The notes below the pieces were generated by a model, which was not told the DNA's origin, did not search any database, and saw nothing but the letters and a program-made list of their open reading frames with translations. From assembly GCA_029964075.1 (NCBI GenBank), contig CM057135.1:17820863-17884862 (forward strand): 64,000 nt of DNA, read 5' to 3'. Position numbers and translations under genes: made by a program. Positions 34,943-46,865 of the stretch are shown piece by piece. This DNA comes from Patiria pectinifera (taxonomy: Eukaryota; Echinodermata; Asteroidea; Valvatida; Asterinidae). Numbering within the stretch: position 1 is the first letter of the stretch; the number at the start of each line of letters is the position of its first letter.

Positions 34943-36275
34943 GTGAGCGAATAATTATTTCCGAAATTATTAAGTCACTAGAGCTGTTTTGAATATATAT
35001 CAAATAATTGATTAACAACCAAACATTTGAATAGCAATTTCATGATTCGAATAGCGGAGTAAAAAATATACGCCCTACACAAATGCCTGTTATGTTATTT
35101 TAACAGTAAAGTATGCTTGATAATTTTTATACAACAAAAGGTGTGCACAAAATGTCAACGACCACCCCATAATTTTGAATACTGCAGGCAAAACCCTTGC
35201 ACTCTCTGCCTGGAACATTTAACTGGTGCAGTATGCAACTTAATTTGGCACGTGTAAACAAATGATCAGCAAGCTTTGAATATTCAAATATTCGGTTTAA
35301 CACAATTTCGAATACTAGAATGCTAAATTATTTGAAAATGAAAAGCCACATAAGTCACACCAGCTTTTTCCAAGTGAATTTCGAAAACGTGATTTCTAGC
35401 ACGTGAATGTGGAATCGCGATCAAGCAGTTATATAATTCCAAACGTGCAAATGTTTAGCCCTGACACAGCAGTCAGTTGTTAAGCTTCATTGGTATTTAA
35501 CAGTTTCCAACTTCAATTTTTCAGAGCTGAACTTACCCGTTTCCTATGCTTCAAACACTACAAGACAATACCCTGCCTATCGGAGTCATGAATTTCCCAC
35601 ACTTTTTTGCTCTTTCTCTAAATCTTTCTGTTTTTATGTTTGCAGGCTTTCCACCCTCTCTCCCATTCAGTGTTGGTACCAGTCCACCTTTTTCTGTCAT
35701 GTGCATGGGCTGTCATAATCCAGTTTCGTCTGGTGCCTTGGCCTCCCCTCTCTCCCGGTATCTACATGTGTATCAACTTATCAACTTCATGCTGCAGCTA
35801 CTGAGTATTAGCTGTTTTTTGTAAAAACTTCACCAACTTGAATCATAGCAGCATTAGCCTCTGAGATGTTTGTCTCAAGGAAACATAGAGTATGGACACA
35901 AAAATGATCACATGGAGATGGCTTATTTATTAAATGTCACATTCTGTATAATACTATCAAAGAAATGACCACTTGAAACAATTTCTACTGTTTTTTGTAT
36001 AATACATGTAAATCACATCCCTGTTAAACTGTCAGTGAATGAAATTTTTTGTACACCAGGTTTGTTTATAGACAACGGTACTCATACAGTTCCATTACAA
36101 TTTATGCAGTGCAAGAATTCCTTATAAATGTTATAATGCATTTACTAACATTTTTATAACTTCAAATATGACTTGGCCATGGCCTCAATAATTTAATTTT
36201 TTCATGTTTACCAATTGCATGTGTACAACAATCGATGAACAATTTATTTTAATTGTGTTAATTAACTTTTAATGA
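34943..36275. other. Non-coding stretch with one possible exon
   Basis: Mostly AT-rich. A segment at about 35646-35758 lies between a TTTATGTTTGCAG acceptor-like site and a CCCGGTATCT donor-like site and is open, but it has no recognisable domain. I see nothing else supportable. Confidence 0.3.
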
Positions 36276-37918
36276 CATACATGTATCAATAACGCTTTTA
36301 TGATGAGAAATACATTTACCATTTCATTTTGTCTCTGCAGCAGAAACATGTGCAGCCAGATATTAAGATATCAATTGTTAAACTTATCAAAGGTCTTATA
36401 AAGATTATTAAAGTAAAAGAAATTCTGCCTGTTTCATTTATTGTTTTCCACAACATGTAGCATACAGATATGTTTTTCCCTCTTCTGACATATAGGCCTA
36501 CCATACTAATGCCATTTTGAGCAACTACTGGTCTGCACAATCTGATGCAATCAGGACTCCTTATATTTCAAAACTTCAAATACTAATAACAACATTTTCT
36601 ACTAATAAAAAAGTAAATAAAATAGACGAGTAGAGGGCTATAGATCATTGCAATCGATAACATTGGCGTAGTTAACTTCTATAGTAGAAAAATATACAGG
36701 GCGGCAAATCATTTCAACGGCGATAGCCATGCACACGGTTGAGTGGCAATAGCCAAGTGCGTACAGTACAGTCAAGAGAGTGTATAATTTACGTCAATAG
36801 AGGGCAGCAGATACATTTAATGTTTAACTTGCATTTATAGCTGCCGAATGCTAAGCAAAACTAAGCATTACATGTATATGCTGCCCTCTGTTGGCGAAAG
36901 GAATACTTGCTCTACGTGCGCATTATTGCCCAAAATCGGGAATTACGTGATTTCGTCCGTTTTTAGACTAAAAAGTCTCCTTTAAATTTCTGGAAAATCT
37001 GGCTAGAGGTTGGTTCTTTTAAATTTGTTTCGAAGTTTGTAATTGATCGGATTCAAGATAATTCCGAACTTGTCAATTGAAAAACGTAATGAAACTTTGA
37101 AAATAATATACACTAAAAATCACTTAAAAAAATAATGATGACGTTAACATGACGTATTTATTATTTTAAATATAACATACACATAACTGTATATTTGCCA
37201 AGTTTCAGCCCAATTGGCTTGCTAGAACGATAGGTATAAAATGTTTAAATTATAATTTGTAAGATGAGGTCACATGACTAATGACGACATCATTATGATG
37301 TGACTTGTTTAAGACCAACTTTACCAAGTTTAAAAAAATTATAACAAATCAAGCGATGACGTCATCATGACGTCATTTCGGATTTTGCATACTAGTAACT
37401 GTATCTGCATATCCACCAAGTTTCAAGACGATCAGACTTACCCTTATATGTGAAATACAAAAATCGCATTTTTGATGACGTCATCATGACGTCATGCACT
37501 TTTCACTTTTTTGGTCCAAGTATGCATTACCTAACAAACCCATTGCAAAAAGAATTTTGAATTTACCATCTTCCGTTGATAAGATATGGTTTGAGGGTCC
37601 AAAACTTCAAAAATTCTTATAAAATCACACGATGACGTCATCGTGACGTCACTCCAATTTTTACCTATAACACATCCCGGTCTACCTACATACCAAGTAT
37701 GAACCAAATTGGACTTACCATTCTCGCGATATAGGACCCTAAAGTATGACCCATGATGACGTCATCATTGCGTCTATCTTCGCGAAAGACCTTTGCTATA
37801 TGTTCTTTGACTATGTAAAGTTACAATGTTATATGAGTATGCTTTATGCAAAAAGTGCCGATCAGAAAAAACGTGCACAAAGTCTATGGCATTTTGGTTG
37901 GAAGTCCCAAGAGGAAAA
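36276..37918 (+). repeat. 1.65-kb dispersed repeat, copy B
   Basis: Second copy of the 4521-6273 repeat in the same orientation, about 31.8 kb away. It carries the same paired TGACGTCA sites. Relative to copy A it has an ~85-bp deletion after 37322 and a short one near 37745. It runs into a long A tract at 37915. The two copies could support ectopic recombination across the Helentron. Confidence 0.85.
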
Positions 37919-37944
37919 AAAAAAAAAAAAAAAAAAAAAAAATA

Positions 37945-38065
37945 AGTACAGAAGCAAAGGCTTTTCCGCATTTAAGCGGAAAAGCCAACAAAAGAAAAAA
38001 AAAATAAGTACAGAAACAAAGGCTTTTCCGCATTTAAGCGGAAAAGCCAAAAAGAAAGAAAAAAA
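37945..38065. repeat. Two tandem perfect hairpins
   Basis: GGCTTTTCCGC and GCGGAAAAGCC, separated by ATTTAA, form a perfect 11-bp stem at 37959-37986 and again at 38021-38048. They lie within a 62-bp direct repeat that begins AAGTACAGAA. The surrounding sequence is A-rich. Confidence 0.8.
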
Positions 38066-38399
38066 TAGAGATGTGTTTGTGTACAAACACAGCTGTTTCG
38101 GATATTTGAAATACTCCGTGCACGTGATAAATATTCAGTGACGTCACGGTAAATGTCATATATAATAGCACATTATACTATGTACATGTAAGGTGTCAAC
38201 TAAATTGAAATTTGGAGTTTTGTGTAGATATTGATTTATGAAAGAATGAAATGCGCATTTGAGACCTTAACATGACATTTGATGATGATGTCACTTCAAT
38301 TTCCATCTATAACACATCGATGTGAATATGCATAGCAAGTTATAATCCAATCAGACTTGTACTTCTGAAGTTCAGTTTGAAGGCAAACATGTTCGAAAT

Positions 38400-38840
38400 C
38401 AATAGGGAAACAATGCATCTTTAATGTGATGTAATCTGATGCTTTATGACGCCACGTTGACGAATTTCTTCTATACCAAGTATAAAGTGGACATAATTTA
38501 CAAAAAGGCCAAAGTGTAGCTTTGTAAAACGTGTACAAAACCTATGGGGAAAATGTGCATTTTCTATGTGAAGTAATCTGAGACGTGACGACGTAACGAT
38601 GACGTTTTTTTAAAGGACCATCTGTGGGTGATGGTCTAAGTGTGTATAAAGTGTAACGTCGATCGGATTAACGAAAGTGCCGAAATGGAGCGTTTGAAAC
38701 ATGTACAAATCCTATGGGGAAAATATTATCATTAATGTGACGTAGCCTGACACTTGATGACGTTTTGGTCACGAATTTTGCCTAGGACCATTTGTTGGTG
38801 GTGGTATAAGTAAGACTTAAGTGTTTTGTCGATCGGATTG
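38400..38840. repeat. Additional ~170-bp satellite monomers
   Basis: Two to three diverged monomers of the 2290-4330 family, recognised by GTCGATCGGATT, GGACCATCTGTGGGTGATGG and CCTATGGGGAAAA. So both copies of the dispersed repeat have this satellite nearby, copy A on its left and copy B on its right. Confidence 0.75.
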
Positions 38841-39753
38841 TAATTGTTGGAAAGGGCTGGATGTTTTAGTTAGATAGGTGAATTTTGTTTTGTTGAGTAG
38901 GATGTATCCTATCAGAGACAAAATGAAGCGAAGGAAAGCGGGTTTAATGGAAAGGACAATGATATGGGAATAATGTTTACTTAATGAATAGCATTATAAA
39001 AACAGACCGCTGTAGGATGTTAGTGAAGCGTTTCCAAGTTAAAGAATAAGATTGAGTCACAATCAAACAAAGTTACAATCCCGTCAACAGGAATTTTTTT
39101 TATTATGCATGTAGGCTAATGTGCCATAAAAGGTTAAATGAAATGTTAAAGATATGATGTTTGTATTATATATGGTAGCGTCTAAAAGGGTACAGTTTGT
39201 CATATACTCTATACAGATTTGTCAAAATAAGCCAGTTCAGCATTTCAATGATCCCAGGTCATTTGGGGTTATATACCTGCTGTGATATTACATGTACACA
39301 AGTTAACCATCGAGCTGTGTCAATGGTCATGCCCGTGTAAGCCTGTTGCCTTCATCATGTGTCCATGTTCTTGCACCTTCAACATGTGTATCTGGAATGA
39401 CTCATTGTGCAGGTGTAACTGAAATGCGGAAGTGGCTTATTACTGAGATAGCAACAACATTCCTAAATGAAAATATATATGTGGGGTGTGTGGTAAATAA
39501 AGAAAGAGCGATATGGTTGAGTAAAATTATAAAAAAAAAATCACTTAGTTTCTGCACATACATGTAATTTATATTAATGTATTTCTGTTGTTTCTTTTTT
39601 AATTTTTGAAATCACTTGCAATTGACTTTGAAAATGGATAGTAAGTTTACCAGAAGTTTTGTATCTATTTGTTGGAAATCAGAGGATAATGTCAAGATGC
39701 AATAGAAATGATCAACTGAAATTGGCTGAAAGGTAGGATTTCACTGATTTGTC

Positions 39754-40265
39754 TTTGGTGCTTTTGGGTATTAAACAAAAAAATCTGAACTATTGGAGAA
39801 ACTGCTGGGATGATAGTTGCAAGAGGTATTGTTTAGTGTGTTTCTTGTTTTACTTATGAAGTTGTATACAGCAACGACCTTTTGGTTGTTCAAGGTAAGA
39901 ACTAGGAATGTTTGGTCAAGTCTGCTTAGTCAGTATATATCGAAATTTTGACTAATATGTTGTATGTAGTTATGTAAATTTAAAAATAATATGATGATTG
40001 TTCTCCATTTATGACTAGCACAAGTACCATTGGTCTAAACTAAATTAGCAAGTTCTAAAGCTGTATACATGTATGGTAGCGATGTCTAGCTTACTCAAGA
40101 TGAGAAGTAAATAATCTTAATGATACAAAAGTGACTATGTGTATATAACATGATGTACATTAGTAATATTGAAAACAATATGAACAGTAAGTAAACGCCC
40201 GAAATGGGTTGTAATGTGTTAGTATAAAATCCAAATACATGTCTAATGTTGTTTTAAAAATACTG
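39754..40265 (+). repeat. ~0.5-kb direct repeat, copy 1
   Basis: Shares long blocks with 40902-41400, including TTTAAAAATAATATGATGAT and AAGATGAGAAGTAAATAATC. Similarity by eye is roughly 85-90%, with several short indels. No coding signal was seen in either copy. Confidence 0.75.
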
Positions 40266-40901
40266 CATTAATATGTACAAGTCATGAATTGGGAGACTTG
40301 CCAGGTTTTTGTGAATTATGTAAAACAATTGTTTTTGTTTTTGATTTTGGTTAAGAATATAATAATTTGGGAAAACAAATTTTGAGCTTACTCTGTGGCT
40401 TAACACTCTAGCAGATTGTTTCAAGTCACTCAATTTGGCCATCATTTGTTCATGCCGGTTGCATGTTGCTCATGTCATTATCTTATCTCTAATTAGAAAT
40501 TTTGGAAACCATTTATCCATGAGTAGACAATCCATTGTAGGATGAAACATTTTCATTGTTTGTTTAAAATGAAATTACATGTAAACATGTTTGTATGGGT
40601 ACAAGATAATTAGACTGGTTCTTTGACCTTTCATTTTTCGGTGCATATAAATTGTTGTTTTTCATTGAAAGTGGGGTCACAAAATACTATTGCATGTAAA
40701 CAATGATTGGTTATCTTGGTTTGTGTTGAATCAGCATATGAAAAAAATGAGCGAACAAAATCTCCTATGATATGTGTACTTCTGTCATCAATCTCTTGGT
40801 GAAAATTATAGCAAGTGTATATGTGTTAAATGTATAAACTCGTATAAACTCCTATCTGCATGTTTACTTTAGCAAAGGCAACATTTTCATTGATTTTTGT
40901 T

Positions 40902-41400
40902 AGGTGGTTTTGGGTATTTATTAAAAATCAACCTTTGGTGAAACTGCTAGGATGATATTTGGGAAGTGGTACCATTTGGTGTGTTTCTGCAACGATTTTT
41001 GGGTTGTTCAAGGTAGGTAGTAGGAATGTTTGGTTAAGGCTGCCTAGTCAGGTTTATCGAACTTTTTACCAATGTTGTACGTTATTTTATAAATTTAAAA
41101 ATAATATGATGATTGTTCTTCATTTATGACTAGTACAGGTACATCTGGTACCAAATGAGCAAGTTCTAAAGCTGTATGTGGTAGCGATGTCTAGCTTAGT
41201 CAAGATGAGAAGTAAATAATCTTAATGATACAAAAGTGACTATATGTATATAACATGATGTTCGTAAGTAATATAGGAAAACAATATGAACTGTAACAAA
41301 ATGCTCTAAATGGTTATAATTGAGCATAAGTTTTTGAGTTAGTATAAAATCTCAATATATGTTTAAAGATGTATAAGTAATATTCTAAAAATATGTACAA
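40902..41400 (+). repeat. ~0.5-kb direct repeat, copy 2
   Basis: Partner of 39754-40265 in the same orientation. The unique spacer between the copies (40266-40901) is AT-rich and has no gene. Confidence 0.75.
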
Positions 41401-41682
41401 GTCGTCAACTTAAAGACTAAGGAACTTTTTTGTCAAATGCTATGTTTCTAGTTTTTTCTTGATGTACAAGTATTATTGAAACGTCATGGATGACCAAACT
41501 CTTCTAATTTATGAAGGAACGCTGACATAGCTCTGGTTTGATGATTTAGCGAAGAATGGATGGCAAGCAGCTTCTTTGAAAGGGTGGATCTAAAATATAA
41601 AAGAAAGACAAAACCGAAAGGAAATTAGGACATATCTAACTAATAGTTAATATTGGACAGGATATTTGCTGTGATTGTTAAT

Positions 41683-41774
41683 AATAATAATAATGATGAT
41701 GCTGATGATGCTGATGATGATGCTGATGCTGATGCTGATGCTGATGCTGATGATGCTGATGATGATGCTGATGC

Positions 41775-41832
<58 letters not shown>

Positions 41833-41854
41833 TGATGATGATGGATGATGATGA

Positions 41855-41908
<54 letters not shown>

Positions 41909-41981
41909 GGGATGATGATGATGATGATGATGATGATTGATCATATCATATAATAATAATAATAATAATCATAATAATCAT

Positions 41982-42058
<77 letters not shown>

Positions 42059-42062
42059 AATA

Positions 42063-42093
<31 letters not shown>

Positions 42094-42094
42094 T

Positions 42095-42131
<37 letters not shown>

Positions 42132-42132
42132 C
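41683..42132. repeat. Trinucleotide microsatellite, self-complementary
   Basis: (GAT)n with interspersed GCT at 41694-41938 is followed by (ATC)n at 41981-42057, its reverse complement, and then by (AAT)n. The two arms could pair into a hairpin of more than 70 bp. The Asp-rich and His-rich open frames are artefacts. Confidence 0.95.
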
Positions 42133-42439
42133 GGAAATTGATACATTTGGGCCCCATGTGAATAAATGCCATATTTGGGGGACAGTTCTATAAAGAGGCC
42201 AAAAAGGCCTCTTTCACATTTTCTCTTTGTAAACATTGATGAAATTTGGTGCTTTAAGAAATAAGGTATCTTTTTTTAGGGTAGCTCTTTGTGCAAAAAA
42301 CATAACTTTTTTGGTGTCACCTTAATCGAATCTCATGCAAAAATGATACATTAGGTTGCCTGTGTTATGTGTTGCCCTAATTAAGTATTATGCACTAATG
42401 TGCATTTGTGTCATTCCACGAGAGTCATGCCAGTTAAAG

Positions 42440-42720
42440 TTGAGATACCAACGTGGTGATGTGAGAGGTACGGTGATGGAGATGGGGTGATGGAGTTGGG
42501 GGGGGGGGTGTGGTTGGGTCGGAGGTGCCCGTCGGGTGGTGCCTCTGAGCTGGTAGGTTGGGGGTACTGGGATGCGGTGCGGGTGGGGTGGTGGAGTTGG
42601 GTCCGAAGGGAGGGGTGGGGCGGTTGGGTGTGAGGTGTTGGGTGGGATAGGGTAAGGGTGAGGTGGGCTTAGGGGTCGGGGAGTTCAGATGGTTTAGTTT
42701 AGGTGGGGCGATTAAGTTTG
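42440..42720. repeat. G-rich tract
   Basis: Runs such as GGTGGGGTGGTGG and GTTGGGGGGG dominate the plus strand for nearly 300 bp. Many sets of four GGG runs could form G-quadruplexes. The Pro-rich minus-strand ORF is compositional. Confidence 0.7.
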
Positions 42721-42732
42721 GTGGAGATTGGT

Positions 42733-43047
42733 TCATTCTAAAAGTTTTAATGATAGTGTTAAAGTTTTTGCTTCAGATTGATTGAGGTATAAAAGGGGAT
42801 GAAAAGTAGGATCTATATTATTCACCATAGACGTTTGATTTGCATCTAGCAGCAATGACGGCTTTGCTGTTCGTTTAGAAAAGAAATCAACCAAATCCTC
42901 CACCTTACAACATTTCTGCCACCACAATGCAGCACTGCCAAAATAGTTGGAACCATAGGAATAGCCTTTGAATGTTTTTTTCCATGCTTTAAAGGTCTGA
43001 CGTGATGAGGAGCAAGAAATCATGAAGCTGAAAACTGAAACTGACAC
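42733..43047 (-). other. Unrecognised open frame, possible exon
   Basis: A 104-codon minus-strand frame of mixed, protein-like composition (WKKTFKGYSYGSNYFGSAAL, then WWQKCCKVEDLVDFFSKR). A polypyrimidine-AG precedes it on its own strand, so an internal exon is conceivable. I do not recognise a family, and no neighbouring exon was found; chance is also possible. Confidence 0.25.
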
Positions 43048-43888
43048 CCAACTTTGATCAGAATTAGATAATTTTATTTTTCAAATTCATTTCAAACGCT
43101 CATTAACAAAAAATCAAACCTTTCTGTAAATTCAAAGTTCATTCTGACACATACTTTCAATATGACTGCAAATGTGTGTCCAATAAACGCCATAAATACA
43201 TTACTGTGGGCATGTTTAAAAACTCCAAAAATGCATTCATTATATTTCATTCAGAATACATTTCCCTAATATTATGGATTCATAGTTTCGCAATTTAAGT
43301 GACTTTGAGAAATGATACATGGCATTTAAGCCACCCTCCAGCCGAAGTTATTTTGCCGAGAATAATTAATTTTTAGAAGGAATTCTGAAGTGATGGCACT
43401 TTCATCATTAAAAAGATTTTAAAAAAATCAAAATATAAAAATATCACCAGATGGTATGGAAGTATTAGAAACTGGTAAAAATATCCAGTCTACCCGCCTG
43501 AGCGGACTAGTAATCTGCCCTTTGAAAAAATTGCAGTAGAATGTTACTTTGATGCCATGATAATGATCATTTGGACACATCCTTGTGACCTGGGCTGCAC
43601 ATTACTAAAACACCCAGTTTTGTTGAATATCCCTCATATCAGCACTGTCAAGCAACCATTTTCTTCCAGCAGTCTGCACTCTGTACAGCTCATAACATGT
43701 AAATAGCTGAACCAAATGGACTCAGTACTGGTTATATGTATGTTAATGTGAACTTTTCAAGGGAGCTTCAATTCGTCACCAGACTTCTTACTTAAGTGCT
43801 AATGTCAACAAACCTTGATGTCATCAAGGACAGGAATATATACAGTTCTTGAGGATGTAAGGAAATACTCAAGCAAACAACAGACTAA
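43048..43888. other. AT-rich stretch, no gene seen
   Basis: No motif, repeat boundary or exon chain was identified. Confidence 0.4.
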
Positions 43889-43955
43889 TTTTACCTCCAT
43901 GACAAATTTAACCTCTGTAACAGCTCAGACAAATTTCATCTGTACTGACAAATAT

Positions 43956-44421
43956 TAGCCCCATAAATGTGGCCTATTTACTGGACTATCTCCGTAAACA
44001 TAGGCCACACATCCACATGTACAAAAACGTGTCGCACTTTGCCAAATTTTGATTTTCACATTTAGGCTTAGTTTGTAGGGGATTTTTTTTTGCTTTAGAA
44101 GCATACTCACCCTCTTTATAGGCTAATCAGCAAGTGCTGCCTTTTTCAGATGTCTAATTTTTGTGAAATTTTATGTTGAAATTTTGATACGCAAACGTGT
44201 GCAAATGAATCTAAGAAATTTCACGAAAAATAGATCTGAAAAAGGCAGCACTTTCTGATTATCCTATAGGGTGAGTATGCTTCTAAAGCAAAAAAACCCT
44301 ACACACTAAGCCTAAATGTGAAAATCAAAATTTGGCAAAGTGCCACACGTTTTTGTACATGTGGATGTGTGGCCTATGTTTACGGAGATAGTCCAGTAAA
44401 AAGGCCACATTTATGGGGCTA
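43956..44421. mobile_element. 466-bp fold-back element with 9-bp target duplication, MULE-like
   Basis: The ends TAGCCCCATAAATGTGGCC and GGCCACATTTATGGGGCTA begin inverted arms of about 190 bp (to 44149, and from 44234) around an ~85-bp centre. GACAAATAT flanks it on both sides (43947-43955 and 44422-44430). The tandem copy has a single GACAAATAT at 45084-45092, the empty site. Long TIRs with a 9-bp duplication are typical of Mutator-like elements. No transposase is present, so it moves in trans if at all. Confidence 0.88.
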
Positions 44422-44714
44422 GACAAATATATGTCCTTGACATGGGGTGACGAACTCTAAAATGGAATTGTAAATGACTAACTTGGTTTTTCCAATAGAA
44501 CGTGAACTGAAATGAAAATGCTTTAAAGGAGCCTGAAAACATACAAGAAAGGCTCACAGTGGTTAAAAATTTATCAATCACAATTCACTTCAAATTTTCA
44601 ACGTGAAACAAAGAAATTATAACACAATTTCAAAGAATCGACAAGGAAAACCTGACCGCATATATTAAAGTTATAATTATTTCAGATTTCAAAGTGAAAC
44701 AGAAATTATTGACT

Positions 44715-44783
44715 AGAGCGGGTGTGAATATGTGACCCCCAGAATACCGATCCAGTGCTCTACCAACTGAGCTATCCAGCTCT
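44715..44783 (-). repeat. tRNA-like segment (SINE head or tRNA pseudogene), copy 1
   Basis: On the minus strand the sequence contains TAGCTCAGTTGGTAGAGC, a canonical tRNA D-arm and A box, followed by a 5-bp anticodon-like stem with a TCGGTAT loop. The ends (AGAGCTG and CCGCTCT) pair at six of seven positions. The T-arm (GGGTCACATATTCACACCC) departs from the B-box consensus and position 33 is C, so I do not call a functional tRNA. Confidence 0.6.
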
Positions 44784-45376
44784 TCATTGGCGGCCTCCCG
44801 ATTTAGTCAGGTATCTTTGTTTTAGGGCACCAGTCAGAAGCCACAAACTGGATACCATATCCAGGGATCACACCCACGACTTTAATATCTGCTTTGTCTC
44901 AATTTGAAATTATTGTAATGTATCTGGTCAATTTTCCTTGTGGTTTCTTTGGCAATTAACTTTATTTAATTATGTACACAATACTGTACTCTCTAAAATT
45001 TCCCCCAGACAGAAGTGTTGGGGAGTTTTACCTCCATGACAAATTTTACCTCTGTAACAGCTCAGACAAATTTCATCTGTACTGACAAATATATGTCCTT
45101 GACATGGGGTGACGAACTCTAAAATGGAATTGTAAATGACTAACTTGGTTTTTCAAATAGAATGTGAACTGAAATGAAAAGGATTTAAAAGAGCCTGAAA
45201 ACATACAAGAAAGGTTCACAGTGGTTAAAAATTTATCAATCACAATTCACTTCAAATTTTCAATGTGAAACAAAGAAATTATTACACAATTTCAAAGAAT
45301 CGACAAGGAAAACCTGACCGCATATATTATAGTTATAATTATTTCAGATTTCAAAGTGAAACAGAAATTATTGACT

Positions 45377-45445
45377 AGAGCGGGTGTGAACATGTGACCC
45401 CCAGAATACTGATCCAGTGCTCTACCAACTGAGCTATCCAGCTCT
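45377..45445 (-). repeat. tRNA-like segment, copy 2
   Basis: Duplicate of 44715-44783 in the second tandem copy, with two differences (loop TCAGTAT, T-arm CACATGTTC). It has the same features and the same reservations. Confidence 0.6.
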
Positions 45446-45683
45446 ACATTGGCGGCCTCCCGATTTAGTCAGGTATCTTTGTTTTAGGGCACCAGTCAGA
45501 AGCCACAAACTGGATACCATATCCAGGGATCACACCCACGACTTTAATATCTGCTTTGTCTCAATTTGAAATTATTGTAATGTATCTGGTCAATTTTCCT
45601 TGTGGTTTCTTTGGCAATTAACTTTATTTAATTATGCACACAATACTGTACTCTCTAAAATTCCCCCCAGACAGAAGTGTTGG

Positions 45684-46100
45684 GGAGTCTACTAGAGCAT
45701 ACCTACCCACACAGTACTATCAATGTATTTTGCCCAGGCATTGAAATGCTATTTGCTAAAAACTAGACCTATGTATAGTGCGCCTTCTCTAGACCCAGCA
45801 TGCACTGCGGTCCACCCCTGCTCAAACCTCATTTCCAGTGCGAAAGGTATTCGCTCAAGCCAAAATGAGGAGGATGGGAGGGAGCGTACTATGTGGATAG
45901 GTATGCTGTAGTAGAGCATACTGTCCAGGGGATCGAGTCTACTACACACAACCTACCCACACAGTACTACCAACGCAGAATAGCACTGCCACGTGGTGGG
46001 GGTAGCGAGGCCGCATAAGGAGAGTGTCTTGAGAGTAAGAGCACCCATCCATAGTGCGTTGGTAGTACTGTGTGGGTAAGTTGTGTGCAGTTGACTCGCA
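45684..46100. repeat. Nested inverted repeats with ACCTACCCACACAGTACTA
   Basis: 45933-45975 (GAGTCTACTACACACAACC, CTACCCACACAGTACTACCA) is the near-perfect inverse of 46056-46098. A related, shorter inverted pair is formed by 45684-45724 and 45886-45918. The pattern fits one fold-back element inserted beside or inside a relative. No coding capacity. Confidence 0.7.
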
Positions 46101-46739
46101 TATATGGACATTTGCGGAACTATGCTAAAATGCATGTGTGCATGCAATTATACTCACATGCATTTATATATATGGGGATACAATTATGGACACATATTCT
46201 ACCGTCGTGTGTGAGGTATGAGGCCACGTGACCGCTGTTGTTACATCGCTGGGCTCAGAGGTCAACTGTAACATTGCTGAATTAGCTTATATCAGCATTA
46301 TTTTAAGGAATCAAGTCAATCAAAAGTCAGTTCACAAGCTCCAGGAATTGAACAATAATAAATTAATGCTTTTGTCAAATTACATTTGAAAAATAGCTTG
46401 TGACATGACTTGTGATTGTCTTGAGTACAACTCTTTAACAATTATTAGATATCATCAGACTCATTTTTGCACATGTACATGTACCTTGTTTCATAGGTCT
46501 CACTGCAAATACAGCAAATGTTGCTTTATTCTCGGCGATCCAGGTGCTTTTCAAGCCGCCGCTTCCTAGCACTTTGCACGTTAAATACTTTGGTCCTGAC
46601 AGTTTGCCAAGAATATTGCTGGGCTAGGGATGGGTACTTATGGAGGAAGGTCAAAATGTTTGCTTTTCCTGTAAAGGCATGGGAAGTGAACACAAAAAAG
46701 ATGATGTTTAAAACAAGTGCATACGTGTTCTGAAGTCCA
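46101..46739. other. Non-coding stretch
   Basis: AT-rich. The ORFs on either strand at about 46520-46750 have no recognisable motif. No gene supported. Confidence 0.4.
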
Positions 46740-46748
46740 GTCAGGAGC

Positions 46749-46856
46749 AAGTGTTGGAGTCGAGTCCATCACAAGTCCTTTCACAAGACTTGCTTTTAAG
46801 ATGGGAGGCTTGTGATGGGACTTGTAGGGACTCGTGATGGACTCGACTCTAGCACT
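46749..46856. mobile_element. 108-bp MITE with 9-bp flanking repeat, hAT-like
   Basis: The ends AAGTGTTGGAGTCGAGTCC and GGACTCGACTCTAGCACT are inverted repeats. GTCAGGAGC lies directly outside each end (46740-46748 and 46857-46865). One base of each flank could belong to the element, so the duplication is 8 or 9 bp. An 8-bp duplication and CAGTG-type ends would fit hAT. The centre folds on itself as well. Confidence 0.75.
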
Positions 46857-46865
46857 GTCAGGAGC

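Larger units (their letters stand above)
43889..45688 (+). repeat. 660-bp tandem duplication
   Basis: Copy 1 spans 43889-45026 and copy 2 spans 45027-45688. Removing the 466-bp insertion and one 9-bp target copy from copy 1 leaves 663 bp against 662 bp. The copies differ at a modest number of positions. Each includes a tRNA-like segment on the minus strand. Confidence 0.9.

Noticed and set aside
41653-41944. Asp-rich and His-rich ORFs
   Set aside because: Pure translation of a GAT/ATC microsatellite.
42434-42736. Proline-rich minus-strand ORF
   Set aside because: Caused by a G-rich plus-strand tract; no domain.
44715-44783. Functional tRNA gene on the minus strand
   Set aside because: The D-arm is good, but the B box is off-consensus, position 33 is C, and the segment is duplicated inside a repeat.
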